A DNA stretch of 9,315 nt, taken from positions 1 to 9,315 of the forward strand of contig JAHRVJ010000197.1 in assembly GCA_019090765.1 (NCBI GenBank). The letters are read 5' to 3'. A program made the translations under genes and the position numbers. Below the pieces are notes generated by a model, which saw only the letters and a list, made by a program, of their open reading frames with translations, was not told the DNA's origin and did not search any database. This document shows positions 1 through 6,520 of the stretch, in pieces; the first letter of the stretch is position 1, and each line of letters starts with the position of its first letter. The DNA is from Ilumatobacteraceae bacterium (lineage in GTDB: Bacteria > Actinomycetota > Acidimicrobiia > Acidimicrobiales > Ilumatobacteraceae).

Positions 1-285
1 CTGGGCGCCAGCCCGCGAGCTTCGCTAAACCTCGTGCGTGGCGCGAGGGCGTTGGCCATGCTGCGCGGCCGGTCCTACACGACGCCCCAAGACGTGTTCG
101 ACTTGGCTCCTGAAATCCTGCGACATCGCTTGTTACTCACCTACGACGCGCTGGCCCGCGACATCACTGCCGACCACGTCGTGCAGCGCATCCTCGCCAC
201 GGTTCCCGCGACCTGGGTGTCACCAAAACCCAACGATGCGTTCCAAGCGACCAACAACCAAGTAAACCCCCCACAGTTCGGCTGA
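1..285 (+). CDS. MoxR-family AAA+ ATPase, C-terminal end (partial, 5' end outside window)
   Basis: The frame is open from base 1 and ends at TGA 283-285, giving the last 94 residues. The visible part opens with GASPRASL, the sensor-2 signature of MoxR ATPases, in which the Arg reaches the nucleotide of a neighbouring subunit. It continues with RGARALAMLRGR and YTTPQDVFDLAPEILRHRL, matching the helical lid domain of this family. The last ~25 residues are a loose Pro/Asn/Gln-rich tail. MoxR ATPases are ring-forming cytoplasmic chaperone-like ATPases that act with VWA-domain partners. The DUF58 and VWA genes directly downstream are the standard partners, as in the mycobacterial moxR1 cluster. 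Walker A and B lie upstream of the window and cannot be checked. Family assignment is firm; the substrate is unknown. Confidence 0.93.
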   Translation: MGASPRASLNLVRGARALAMLRGRSYTTPQDVFDLAPEILRHRLLLTYDALARDITADHVVQRILATVPATWVSPKPNDAFQATNNQVNPPQFG

Positions 286-288
286 CCT

Positions 289-1302
289 TTGGGGACTCTG
301 TCGCCATCGAGCGTCTCGCCGGAAGCGGCAGCCGCTGCTGCAGCCCAACCTCAAGGGTTCTCCGCCGCACCCGGCCCCGCAGCAGGCTGGGCGAGCGGCC
401 CACCTACTGAAGCGGTTGCCGAACTGCTCCGCTCCTTGGAACTGAGCATCAATGGTCGACTCGATGGGGTGCTACATGGCAACCATCAGGGGCTCACTCC
501 GGGTCATGGATCTGAGCCCGGAGAGTCACGGCAGTACCAACCTGGCGACGACGTCCGACGCATCGACTGGAATATCACTGCGCGCACCAATGAAACCTAC
601 GTCCGCGAACAGGTCGCCGACCGCGACCTCACCGCCTGGCTTGTTGTCGACGCTTCCGCAGGCATGCAGTTCGGGACCATCGCCAACGACAAGGCCCAAA
701 CTGCTACAGCTGCCGCAGCGTGCATCGGGTTCCTCACGGCACGCAATCAGAACCGGCTCGGTGCCGTGCTCGTTGCCGGCCCGACCATTCATGTGATGCC
801 AGCGCGTAGCGGCGCCAACCAGGTGCGCGCGGTTCTCTCAACCCTGGCCGCCCCACCGCCATCAGACGGCCTTGGCCCCGCGGATCTTGCGGGAGCACTT
901 GACCGCGCGGGAGCAATCGCGAATCGGCGCGGTTTTGTCGCCGTCATTTCAGACTTCGCCGGAGACGCTTGGGAACCCGCTCTCGGGCGCCTCAGCATCC
1001 GCCACGACTTGTTGGCAATAACGGTGCACGACCCACGCGAATACGACGTACCCCCGATTGGGTTGGTGGAAGTTCAAGACCCTGCCACAGGTGCGGTTCG
1101 CGAAGTGCGGATCACCGCGAAGGTGCAACAACGATTCGCTGCCGCGGCACAAGAGCAGCGCACGCGCCGAGCCGACACGCTCGGCAGGTCCGGAGCTGAC
1201 CTGATCGAACTCTCAACAGATGGAGACTGGCTTGCCACAATCGTGCAGCACACACAGCGCAAGCGAGTCCAGGCGGTTCGCGGCAATGGGATCGGCCGAT
1301 GA
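289..1302 (+). CDS. DUF58 domain protein (MoxR-associated, VWA-like fold)
   Basis: A 337-residue protein. The DUF58 signature is clear: residues 83-100 read YQPGDDVRRIDWNITART, with EPGESR just before and TYVREQVADRDLTAWLVVDAS after. This resembles the mycobacterial DUF58 gene beside moxR1. A VWA-like core follows: the first metal-site motif is D121-A-S123-A-G125, where D-x-S-x-S is usual, and a second conserved Asp lies in ISDF at 220-223. No membrane segment is visible. The start is uncertain. The first possible start after the upstream in-frame stop is TTG 289, with no Shine-Dalgarno sequence. Residues 1-42 are Ala/Pro/Gly/Ser-rich, with seven Ala in a row, and lie outside the domain. An internal TTG at 436 would begin right at the domain. 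The gene ends in an ATGA overlap with the VWA gene, so the two are probably translationally coupled. Its role in MoxR-assisted folding or complex maturation is inferred from family and neighbours. Confidence 0.92.
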   Translation: MGTLSPSSVSPEAAAAAAAQPQGFSAAPGPAAGWASGPPTEAVAELLRSLELSINGRLDGVLHGNHQGLTPGHGSEPGESRQYQPGDDVRRIDWNITARTNETYVREQVADRDLTAWLVVDASAGMQFGTIANDKAQTATAAAACIGFLTARNQNRLGAVLVAGPTIHVMPARSGANQVRAVLSTLAAPPPSDGLGPADLAGALDRAGAIANRRGFVAVISDFAGDAWEPALGRLSIRHDLLAITVHDPREYDVPPIGLVEVQDPATGAVREVRITAKVQQRFAAAAQEQRTRRADTLGRSGADLIELSTDGDWLATIVQHTQRKRVQAVRGNGIGR

Positions 1303-2276
1303 CAAGCGACTTTCTTGATCCGGAGCGACTGTGGCTCTTGCTCGTGGTTCTCGCACTCGCAGTTGTGTACGTGGTGGTTCTACGTTGGCGAAGTCGCGCC
1401 ACCGTCCGATTTACCCAGGTCGATCTGCTCGACAAAGTCGCACCGCGCCGACCGCGCTGGCGCCGCCATGTGGTGGCCGGAATCCAACTGCTCGGACTGT
1501 CGGTGGCTGTGGTCGCAATAGCCCGCCCTGTCGATCACTCCACGGAGCGGACCCGAAGTGAAGGCCGCATTCTCGTGATGTTCGATGTCTCGTTGTCGAT
1601 GGACGCCGCCGATGTCGCCCCGAACCGGTTCGAAGCTGCCCGAGAGGCCGCCCGCGATTTCGTTGACGCGGTCGACCCCGATGTCGAGGTCGGGCTTGTC
1701 TCCTTCTCGGGCTCGGTCAACGTAGAAGTCAGCCCAACCCTTAACCGCGGCGCAATGAGCCGCGGAATCGATGGGCTCGAACTGGCCGAGTCAACCGCGA
1801 TCGGTGACGCATTGACGGCGGGAACGAACCTGCTCACGAACTCCGACGAGGACAACACCGACGACATTGCCCCCGGCGTGATGGTGCTACTGAGCGACGG
1901 TGAAACGACCGTAGGCCGGTTGACATCCGACGGTGCCGCCGATGCGGCAGAAGCCGGGATTCCGGTTTTCACTATCGCGTTCGGCACTCCGGCCGGAACC
2001 ATCATCGACCCTGCGTCGGGTGAGATCGTTCCCGTGCCAGTTAGACCCGCCGACCTCGAACTTGTCGCTGACACAACGGGTGGCCAGGCGTTTGAGGCTC
2101 AAACCGGGGGCGAACTGGCCGACGCCTACGAACAAATCGCTGATTCTCTCGGTGAAACGTTGGGCGAGGAGATCGACATCGTCACTGAACTCACATGGAA
2201 GTGGGCATTGGCGGCCTTCCTACTGCTCTCGCTTGCTTGGGCGCTCAGCCTGTGGTGGCTACGCGGAATGGTCTAG
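1299..2276 (+). CDS. Membrane-anchored VWA domain protein (BatA/BatB-like, MoxR-associated)
   Basis: A 325-residue protein starting at ATG 1299, which overlaps the DUF58 stop (ATGA). Topology from the sequence: a hydrophobic helix at about 10-28, a basic stretch (RWRSR, then RRPRWRR), a second helix at about 58-75 ending in ARP, a VWA domain at about 90-285, and a C-terminal helix at about 301-320 followed by a short tail. All metal-ion-dependent adhesion site elements are present: D96-x-S98-x-S100 in FDVSLSM, T166 in ESTAIGDAL, and D200 in LLSDGE. The domain should therefore bind a divalent metal. This organisation matches the VWA proteins encoded after moxR and DUF58 genes (BatA/BatB type, Rv1481-like). 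It probably presents the VWA domain as a metal-dependent protein-binding module at the membrane, remodelled by MoxR. The partner protein is unknown. It is the last gene of the operon and is followed by a hairpin. Confidence 0.93.
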   Translation: MTSDFLDPERLWLLLVVLALAVVYVVVLRWRSRATVRFTQVDLLDKVAPRRPRWRRHVVAGIQLLGLSVAVVAIARPVDHSTERTRSEGRILVMFDVSLSMDAADVAPNRFEAAREAARDFVDAVDPDVEVGLVSFSGSVNVEVSPTLNRGAMSRGIDGLELAESTAIGDALTAGTNLLTNSDEDNTDDIAPGVMVLLSDGETTVGRLTSDGAADAAEAGIPVFTIAFGTPAGTIIDPASGEIVPVPVRPADLELVADTTGGQAFEAQTGGELADAYEQIADSLGETLGEEIDIVTELTWKWALAAFLLLSLAWALSLWWLRGMV

Positions 2277-2289
2277 GCCGCGTGCGCCT

Positions 2290-2312
2290 GCTCCTTGCTT
2301 AGAGCAACGAGC
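2290..2312. terminator. Hairpin between convergent genes, possible bidirectional terminator
   Basis: An inverted repeat: arms 2290-2293 and 2309-2312 (gctc/gagc), a C-C mismatch at 2294/2308, then arms 2295-2299 and 2303-2307 (ttgct/agcaa) around the 3-base loop tag. It lies 13 bases past the VWA stop and covers the stop codon (2299-2301) of the convergent oxidoreductase. There is no U-tract on either strand, so it is not a textbook intrinsic terminator. The position supports a role in ending transcription from both sides. Confidence 0.4.
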
Positions 2313-3342
2313 GGAGCTGATCAATGGTCGCCACCGGGTCACGACCGACGGGATTCACCGACAACTCGGTAACTCCGGCCTCCGCATATGCCGCTAGCCG
2401 TTCCTTCACGTAACCGGGAGGGCCCACAAGATTGGTCTTCTCAAGCAGTTCAGCCGGCACCGCCGCGGCGGCTTCCTGCTTCTTGCCGGACAAGTAGAGG
2501 TCCTGAATTTCTGCAGCCTCATCGACGTAGCCGTACTTCTTGCAGACCGTGTTGTAGAAGTTCTGATCGCGAGCACCCATGCCGCCGACGTACAAAGCAA
2601 CGTGGGGACGCGAAAAGTCGAGCAATGCCGATTGCGCTTCGCCGGTGAGGTCCTCGCCAATGGCGACCATTCCCCCAGCGGAGATTTGCAGCGGTGCAAG
2701 GCTCTCGTCACGTTTGGCGGCGCCGGCCTCGAGATCATCACCCCACACGACATGGAACTTCTCGGGGTCGAAGAACATGGGCAACCAGCCATCGGCGTAT
2801 TGCGCAGTGTTCTTCACCGACTGGCTCATCAAACTCGCCCAATAGATCGGGATCTCTTCGCGCACAGGGTGATTGATCAGTTTCAGCGGCTTTCCCAACC
2901 CCGTGCCTTGCCCGGCGGGAAGCGGAATCTTCGTGGTCGGGCCGTCGTACACGACCTTCTCGCGTTTCCAGGTCATGCGGCAGACGTTGATGTAGTCACG
3001 AATGCGCGGCATCGGCTTTTCATACGGCACGCCGTGGAAACCCTCGATCACCTGCGGGCCCGACGCACCGAGACCCAAAATGAAGCGACCCCCCGACACG
3101 AAATCGAGGCCCGCGGCCGTTTGCGCCATGCACGTTGCCGTGCGCGAGAACACGTTCAGAATCCCCGATCCGATTTCGATTGTTGAAGTCTTGGCAGCCA
3201 GGTAACCCAACTGCGAAACAGCATCAAACGTGTACGCCTCCGGAACCCAAACCACGTCGAGGCCGGCCTGTTCGAGCTCGACGACCTTGTCGACGTCAGC
3301 ATAGAAATCGCCCGAATAGTTGATCATCATCGACAGCTTCAT
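2299..3342 (-). CDS. LLM-class F420-dependent oxidoreductase
   Basis: A 347-residue TIM-barrel enzyme of the bacterial luciferase-like superfamily. It begins with MKLSMMINYSGDF, the first barrel strand. AGLDVVWVPEAY (26-37) and GGRFILGLGASGPQVIEGFHG (from about 84) are hallmark segments of actinobacterial F420-type members, and the C-terminal YVKERLAAYAEAGVTELSV is the usual last strand region. Such enzymes use reduced F420 or FMN for hydride transfer or oxygenation; the substrate cannot be told from sequence. Start choice: ATG 3342 fits the family start. A longer frame begins at GTG 3396, where GTGA overlaps the LarE stop, and ATG 3381 is also in frame. The 18 extra residues (Ser/Thr/Gly-rich) look unstructured, but the overlap may be a real coupling signal. 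No Shine-Dalgarno sequence is visible at any of the three. It is the second gene of a two-gene minus-strand unit with larE. Confidence 0.92.
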   Translation of the reverse strand: MKLSMMINYSGDFYADVDKVVELEQAGLDVVWVPEAYTFDAVSQLGYLAAKTSTIEIGSGILNVFSRTATCMAQTAAGLDFVSGGRFILGLGASGPQVIEGFHGVPYEKPMPRIRDYINVCRMTWKREKVVYDGPTTKIPLPAGQGTGLGKPLKLINHPVREEIPIYWASLMSQSVKNTAQYADGWLPMFFDPEKFHVVWGDDLEAGAAKRDESLAPLQISAGGMVAIGEDLTGEAQSALLDFSRPHVALYVGGMGARDQNFYNTVCKKYGYVDEAAEIQDLYLSGKKQEAAAAVPAELLEKTNLVGPPGYVKERLAAYAEAGVTELSVNPVGRDPVATIDQLRSLL

Positions 3343-3392
3343 GGCGTCGACTGTATGCGACCCCGAACCGGTGCTCGCCATCGAGCGTGGCG

Positions 3393-4232
3393 TCACCCGT
3401 TCAGGTTGCCGCTGCGGAACCCCTCAAGATCGAGTGTCACGTAGCGGTAGCCGGAGGCATGGACTGCGCGGATTACCTCACCGCGCAACGCAAGGATCTC
3501 CGATAGTCGATCGAGCTCAACTTCGACTCTCGCGGTCTCGCCATAGTGGCGCACCCTCACCTGTTCGAAGCCAAGTCGACGCAACGCCGCTTCGGCACGC
3601 TCGACCCTGCCCAGAATCGCCACGGAAACTTCGGTGCCATAAGGAATTCGACTTGCCAGGCAAGCCGCCGCTGGCTTGTTCCACGTGCGTAAACCCAGGT
3701 GTCGAGACACCTCCCGAACGTCATCTTTGGTGAACCCGGCCGCGACTAGAGGAAACTCAGCGCCTCCGTCGGTGGCCGCGCGTTGACCTGGCCGGCGGTC
3801 GCCCAAATCATCTGTGTTGACACCCAACACGATCACGGCCTCTTCGGCCAATGCAACTGGGGCAAGCACCGACATCAGTTCGGCCTTACAGTGAAAGCAC
3901 CGGTCGGTGTCATTGATCTGATACGCGATGCGCTCCATTTCTGATGTTGCGATTGGAGTCCACCGCATGCCCCACTCACGAGTCAGCGCCTCGCAGTCGG
4001 CTTCTTCGTCCTTCGCCAGTGACGGCGAGACCGCCGTCACTGCAGTCACCGCCTCGCGACCCAGCGCTCGTTGAGCCACCGCTGCAAGAAATGCTGAGTC
4101 CGCGCCCCCACTGAACGCGACGATCACGTTCCCTAGCCGACGCAATTCCTCTTCAAGCAGCGCCAGCTTCGACGCCAGCCCCCGCGGCAGCGGGTCCGTA
4201 ATTTGGGACGCCGTATCAGCACCAGGTTCCAC
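3393..4232 (-). CDS. larE: LarE-like ATP-dependent sulfurtransferase (PP-loop)
   Basis: A 279-residue protein starting at GTG 4232. The N-terminal PP-loop SGGADS (41-46) binds ATP and adenylates the substrate. GVNTDDLGDRRPGQRAA (137-153), KPAAACLASRIPYG (186-199) and the C-terminal DLEGFRSGNLN are LarE signatures. LarE supplies sulfur to pyridinium dicarboxylate mononucleotide during assembly of the nickel-pincer nucleotide cofactor of LarA-type racemases. C191 in ACLASR aligns by eye with the sacrificial donor Cys176 of Lactobacillus plantarum LarE. A further pair, C112-x-x-C115 in RCFHCKAEL, gives the three-cysteine pattern associated with LarE proteins that use an iron-sulfur cluster. No larA, larB or larC gene is visible in this window, so the pathway role is inferred. 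A -10-like CATACT (minus strand, 4244-4239) sits 6 bases before the start, suggesting a leaderless message. It is divergent from the GH29 gene. Confidence 0.88.
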   Translation of the reverse strand: MEPGADTASQITDPLPRGLASKLALLEEELRRLGNVIVAFSGGADSAFLAAVAQRALGREAVTAVTAVSPSLAKDEEADCEALTREWGMRWTPIATSEMERIAYQINDTDRCFHCKAELMSVLAPVALAEEAVIVLGVNTDDLGDRRPGQRAATDGGAEFPLVAAGFTKDDVREVSRHLGLRTWNKPAAACLASRIPYGTEVSVAILGRVERAEAALRRLGFEQVRVRHYGETARVEVELDRLSEILALRGEVIRAVHASGYRYVTLDLEGFRSGNLNG

Positions 4233-4298
4233 GCTGGCAGTATGCCGGGACCAATGTCAGCATCACGCTGCGACCTCGAAGCAACAGAGTGTGTGCCA

Positions 4299-6488
4299 AT
4301 GCGCGATACTGACAAGCCGATGAACATGCCGAGGTGGTGGGACGAGCGGCGATATGGATTGTTGGTCGATACCAACCTCGCGATCGTGCCCGCGTGGGGC
4401 CCGATCGGACAGAATGCCGACGCGTACCAACAGCATCTTGGTAGCGACCCAGATAGCTCTAGCCGCCCACATGCACCACTGGCTGAAGTGCTCGCACACC
4501 ACCGCGACCGTTGGGGGCACATCGATCGTTTCGACGACTTTCTTCCCCTGTTGACGTTCGAGAACTTCGACGCCGAAACCTGGGCACGGCTGGCGGTCGA
4601 ATCCGGGATGACCTATTCCGTTCTTGTCGCCAAGCACCACGATGGCTGGTGCTGGTGGGACGCACCCAATACTGAACGCACAGTCACCCACGGCGGTCCC
4701 AGACGCAACGTTCTCGCCGAATATGCAGCTGCTTGCGAACGCAACGACCTTTCTTTCGGCGCCGCGTATTCACTGCTCGACCGCGGCGACGAACGCTACC
4801 CAGAAGCGTCGTACGTAACAGACGTGATCCATCCCCAGATCACCGATCTCGTAACGCGATACGGGCTGAACGCGCTGTGGGGCGACGGTGAACGAGGCCA
4901 TGACACCAGACATTGGCTGACACCTGACCTCCTTGAACGCCTCCGCGAGATCAACGAAGATCTTGTCGTCAACAACGGGTGGGCAATCCCCGGGCCTGAC
5001 CGCGCATCGACGCCGCCAAGCATCCGCACCTTCGAATACGTGTTGCCTGACGACATCATCGACGAGCCGTGGGAACATCGACGCGGAATTGGCTCCGGAT
5101 TCGGCAGCAACCAAATCGAGCCACCTGAGCACCATCTTTCGGGGTTCGACATCGTGGCCTTGCTCACCGAAGTTGTCGCAAAAGGCGGCCACCTCCTGCT
5201 AAGCGTCAGCCCCGACCTCGATGGTTCGGTTTCCACCCTGCAGAGTAAGCCTCTCCTCGATGCGGGGAGTTGGGTACGGCGTTACTCGACGCTGGTCAAC
5301 AACTCCATGCCGTGGAGTACGTGGGGCGATGAGGACGTGCGCTATCTAGTCGTCGACGACACACTCCATGCGGTCGACATCTCGGGCCGCGGACGATTTG
5401 CCGCGTTGGCCAAAGGCCACTTTCAAGTCGACTCGGTTGAGCGCGTCGACGACACGGCCTCCCCCAGTGACAACGATGCCACCGAGCTACGTTTCCGGCA
5501 AGACGACAACGGGTTGCAGATCGACTTGAAGGTGGCCTTCGGCCATAGCCGCGCCGACACCACACTTGAGATCGCCGTTTACCGGCTGCAACTCTCCGAA
5601 CCAGAACGACCAATCGAGTTGTTTGAGCCAACCCCGGCAACCCCGGTTCCGCTTGCGCCGCTCCTCGCCAGCGCCGATCCCGGCGATGTCGTGCAACTGG
5701 GTGATGGCACCTACAGCGGGCCGGCAACGGTTCCAGCCGGTGTGATCATCAGCGGTTTGGGTCCAGGTCGCACAATCATCCGTGGCGATGGCGGTACCTC
5801 GGTCAGCCTCGAACGCAATGCTCGAATCGAACACCTAACGGTCAGTGGAGTCGCCGACCCGAGTACCTCAGATCCCACTCCGATCGTTGAAGTTGTTGGA
5901 CCATACGCGACTGTCCTTGGATGCCACATCAAAGGCCGCGTCGCAGTTCGCGCCGACGACGCTCTGATCAGGGCAAGTTCCGCAATCGGCGTGCTCAGTA
6001 CCGATGCCACTCGCCTATCGGTCTCGCGATGCCAATTCGATGGCACCCAGTGGGGGGTCGGCGTTCACCTAACTGGCGGTGGCGATCACGAAATCGACTC
6101 ATGCGAACTTCACCAGCACCTCTGCGCAATTCGTGTGGTTGACGCGACCGGTGTCGTCATCCGTGGCAACAACATCTCCGCGCGTTGGTGGGGCGTGCAT
6201 CTCGAACAGACCGAACGCGCCCACGTCCACGGCAATCAAATCTCCCACACGATGCGCGCCGTCGACGTCGACGGCGGTACCCAGGCCCTGATCGAAGGCA
6301 ACGCAGTCGCCGACGGCGATAGCGGCTGCGTTGTCGAGTGGGGCGCGGCAGCTTGCCACGTCAATGGAAACCGGTGGGAGCGCTGCCGGATCGGTCTGCT
6401 GGCCTGGGAAGCAACCGGCTTACACGAAAGCGACAATCGATCGATCGACCTACTCGAGCCAAATCGCGCCCTCGTTATCGGACCCTGA
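4299..6488 (+). CDS. GH29-like (alpha-L-fucosidase family) protein fused to a right-handed beta-helix
   Basis: A 729-residue protein (numbering from ATG 4299). Residues about 10-340 form a GH29-type barrel: PRWWDERRYGLLV, the fucose-binding KHHDGW (112-117), YS at 157-158, the nucleophile-type LWGDG with D196, FEYVLP with E246 near the usual acid/base region, and a late GGHLLLSVSPDLDGSV block. Several canonical contact residues differ: His-Trp-Gly is D24-T-N, Glu-Trp-Tyr is D41-A-Y, and the Arg after VVN is replaced in NNGW. Residues about 345-435 look like the small beta-sandwich that follows GH29 barrels. From about 450, PLLASADPGDVVQLGDGTY opens a right-handed parallel beta-helix of PbH1/NosD type, with G-N repeats at 623, 645, 667 and 690. 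No signal peptide or membrane segment is seen. Other in-frame starts are TTG 4203 (overlapping larE), ATG 4242, 4254, 4320 and 4326. ATG 4320, 9 bases after a -10-like gatact, also fits the domain start. It is probably a glycoside hydrolase, but fucose specificity is not assured. Confidence 0.82.
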   Translation: MRDTDKPMNMPRWWDERRYGLLVDTNLAIVPAWGPIGQNADAYQQHLGSDPDSSSRPHAPLAEVLAHHRDRWGHIDRFDDFLPLLTFENFDAETWARLAVESGMTYSVLVAKHHDGWCWWDAPNTERTVTHGGPRRNVLAEYAAACERNDLSFGAAYSLLDRGDERYPEASYVTDVIHPQITDLVTRYGLNALWGDGERGHDTRHWLTPDLLERLREINEDLVVNNGWAIPGPDRASTPPSIRTFEYVLPDDIIDEPWEHRRGIGSGFGSNQIEPPEHHLSGFDIVALLTEVVAKGGHLLLSVSPDLDGSVSTLQSKPLLDAGSWVRRYSTLVNNSMPWSTWGDEDVRYLVVDDTLHAVDISGRGRFAALAKGHFQVDSVERVDDTASPSDNDATELRFRQDDNGLQIDLKVAFGHSRADTTLEIAVYRLQLSEPERPIELFEPTPATPVPLAPLLASADPGDVVQLGDGTYSGPATVPAGVIISGLGPGRTIIRGDGGTSVSLERNARIEHLTVSGVADPSTSDPTPIVEVVGPYATVLGCHIKGRVAVRADDALIRASSAIGVLSTDATRLSVSRCQFDGTQWGVGVHLTGGGDHEIDSCELHQHLCAIRVVDATGVVIRGNNISARWWGVHLEQTERAHVHGNQISHTMRAVDVDGGTQALIEGNAVADGDSGCVVEWGAAACHVNGNRWERCRIGLLAWEATGLHESDNRSIDLLEPNRALVIGP

Positions 6489-6508
6489 GCGAACCGACGC
6501 GGGTTTGC
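6489..6508. terminator. Hairpin in the convergent gap, possible bidirectional terminator
   Basis: Seven pairs link 6489-6495 (gcgaacc) with 6502-6508 (ggtttgc), one of them G-U, around a 6-base loop. It lies immediately after the GH29 stop, within the 32-base gap to the convergent typA stop. No U-tract follows on either strand, so the call rests on position and symmetry only. Confidence 0.3.
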
Positions 6509-6520
6509 GAAGGTGGCTAA

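Noticed and set aside
1535..2074. A 179-codon open frame on the minus strand inside the VWA gene
   Set aside because: Its product is Ser/Thr/Ala-rich low-complexity with no family resemblance, and the plus-strand VWA motifs are unambiguous; this is a GC-driven shadow frame.
2602..3186. A 194-codon plus-strand open frame opposite the F420-type oxidoreductase
   Set aside because: Arg/His-rich product without recognisable motifs; it mirrors a well-supported gene on the other strand.
4203..4298. TTG 4203 as the start of the GH29 fusion protein
   Set aside because: It would overlap the divergent larE gene by 30 bases, has no ribosome-binding site, and the extra residues show no signal peptide or domain; several later ATGs fit better.
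4770..5236. Two overlapping minus-strand frames of about 140 codons opposite the GH29 region
   Set aside because: No family features, and they overlap strong GH29 motifs on the plus strand; treated as shadows.
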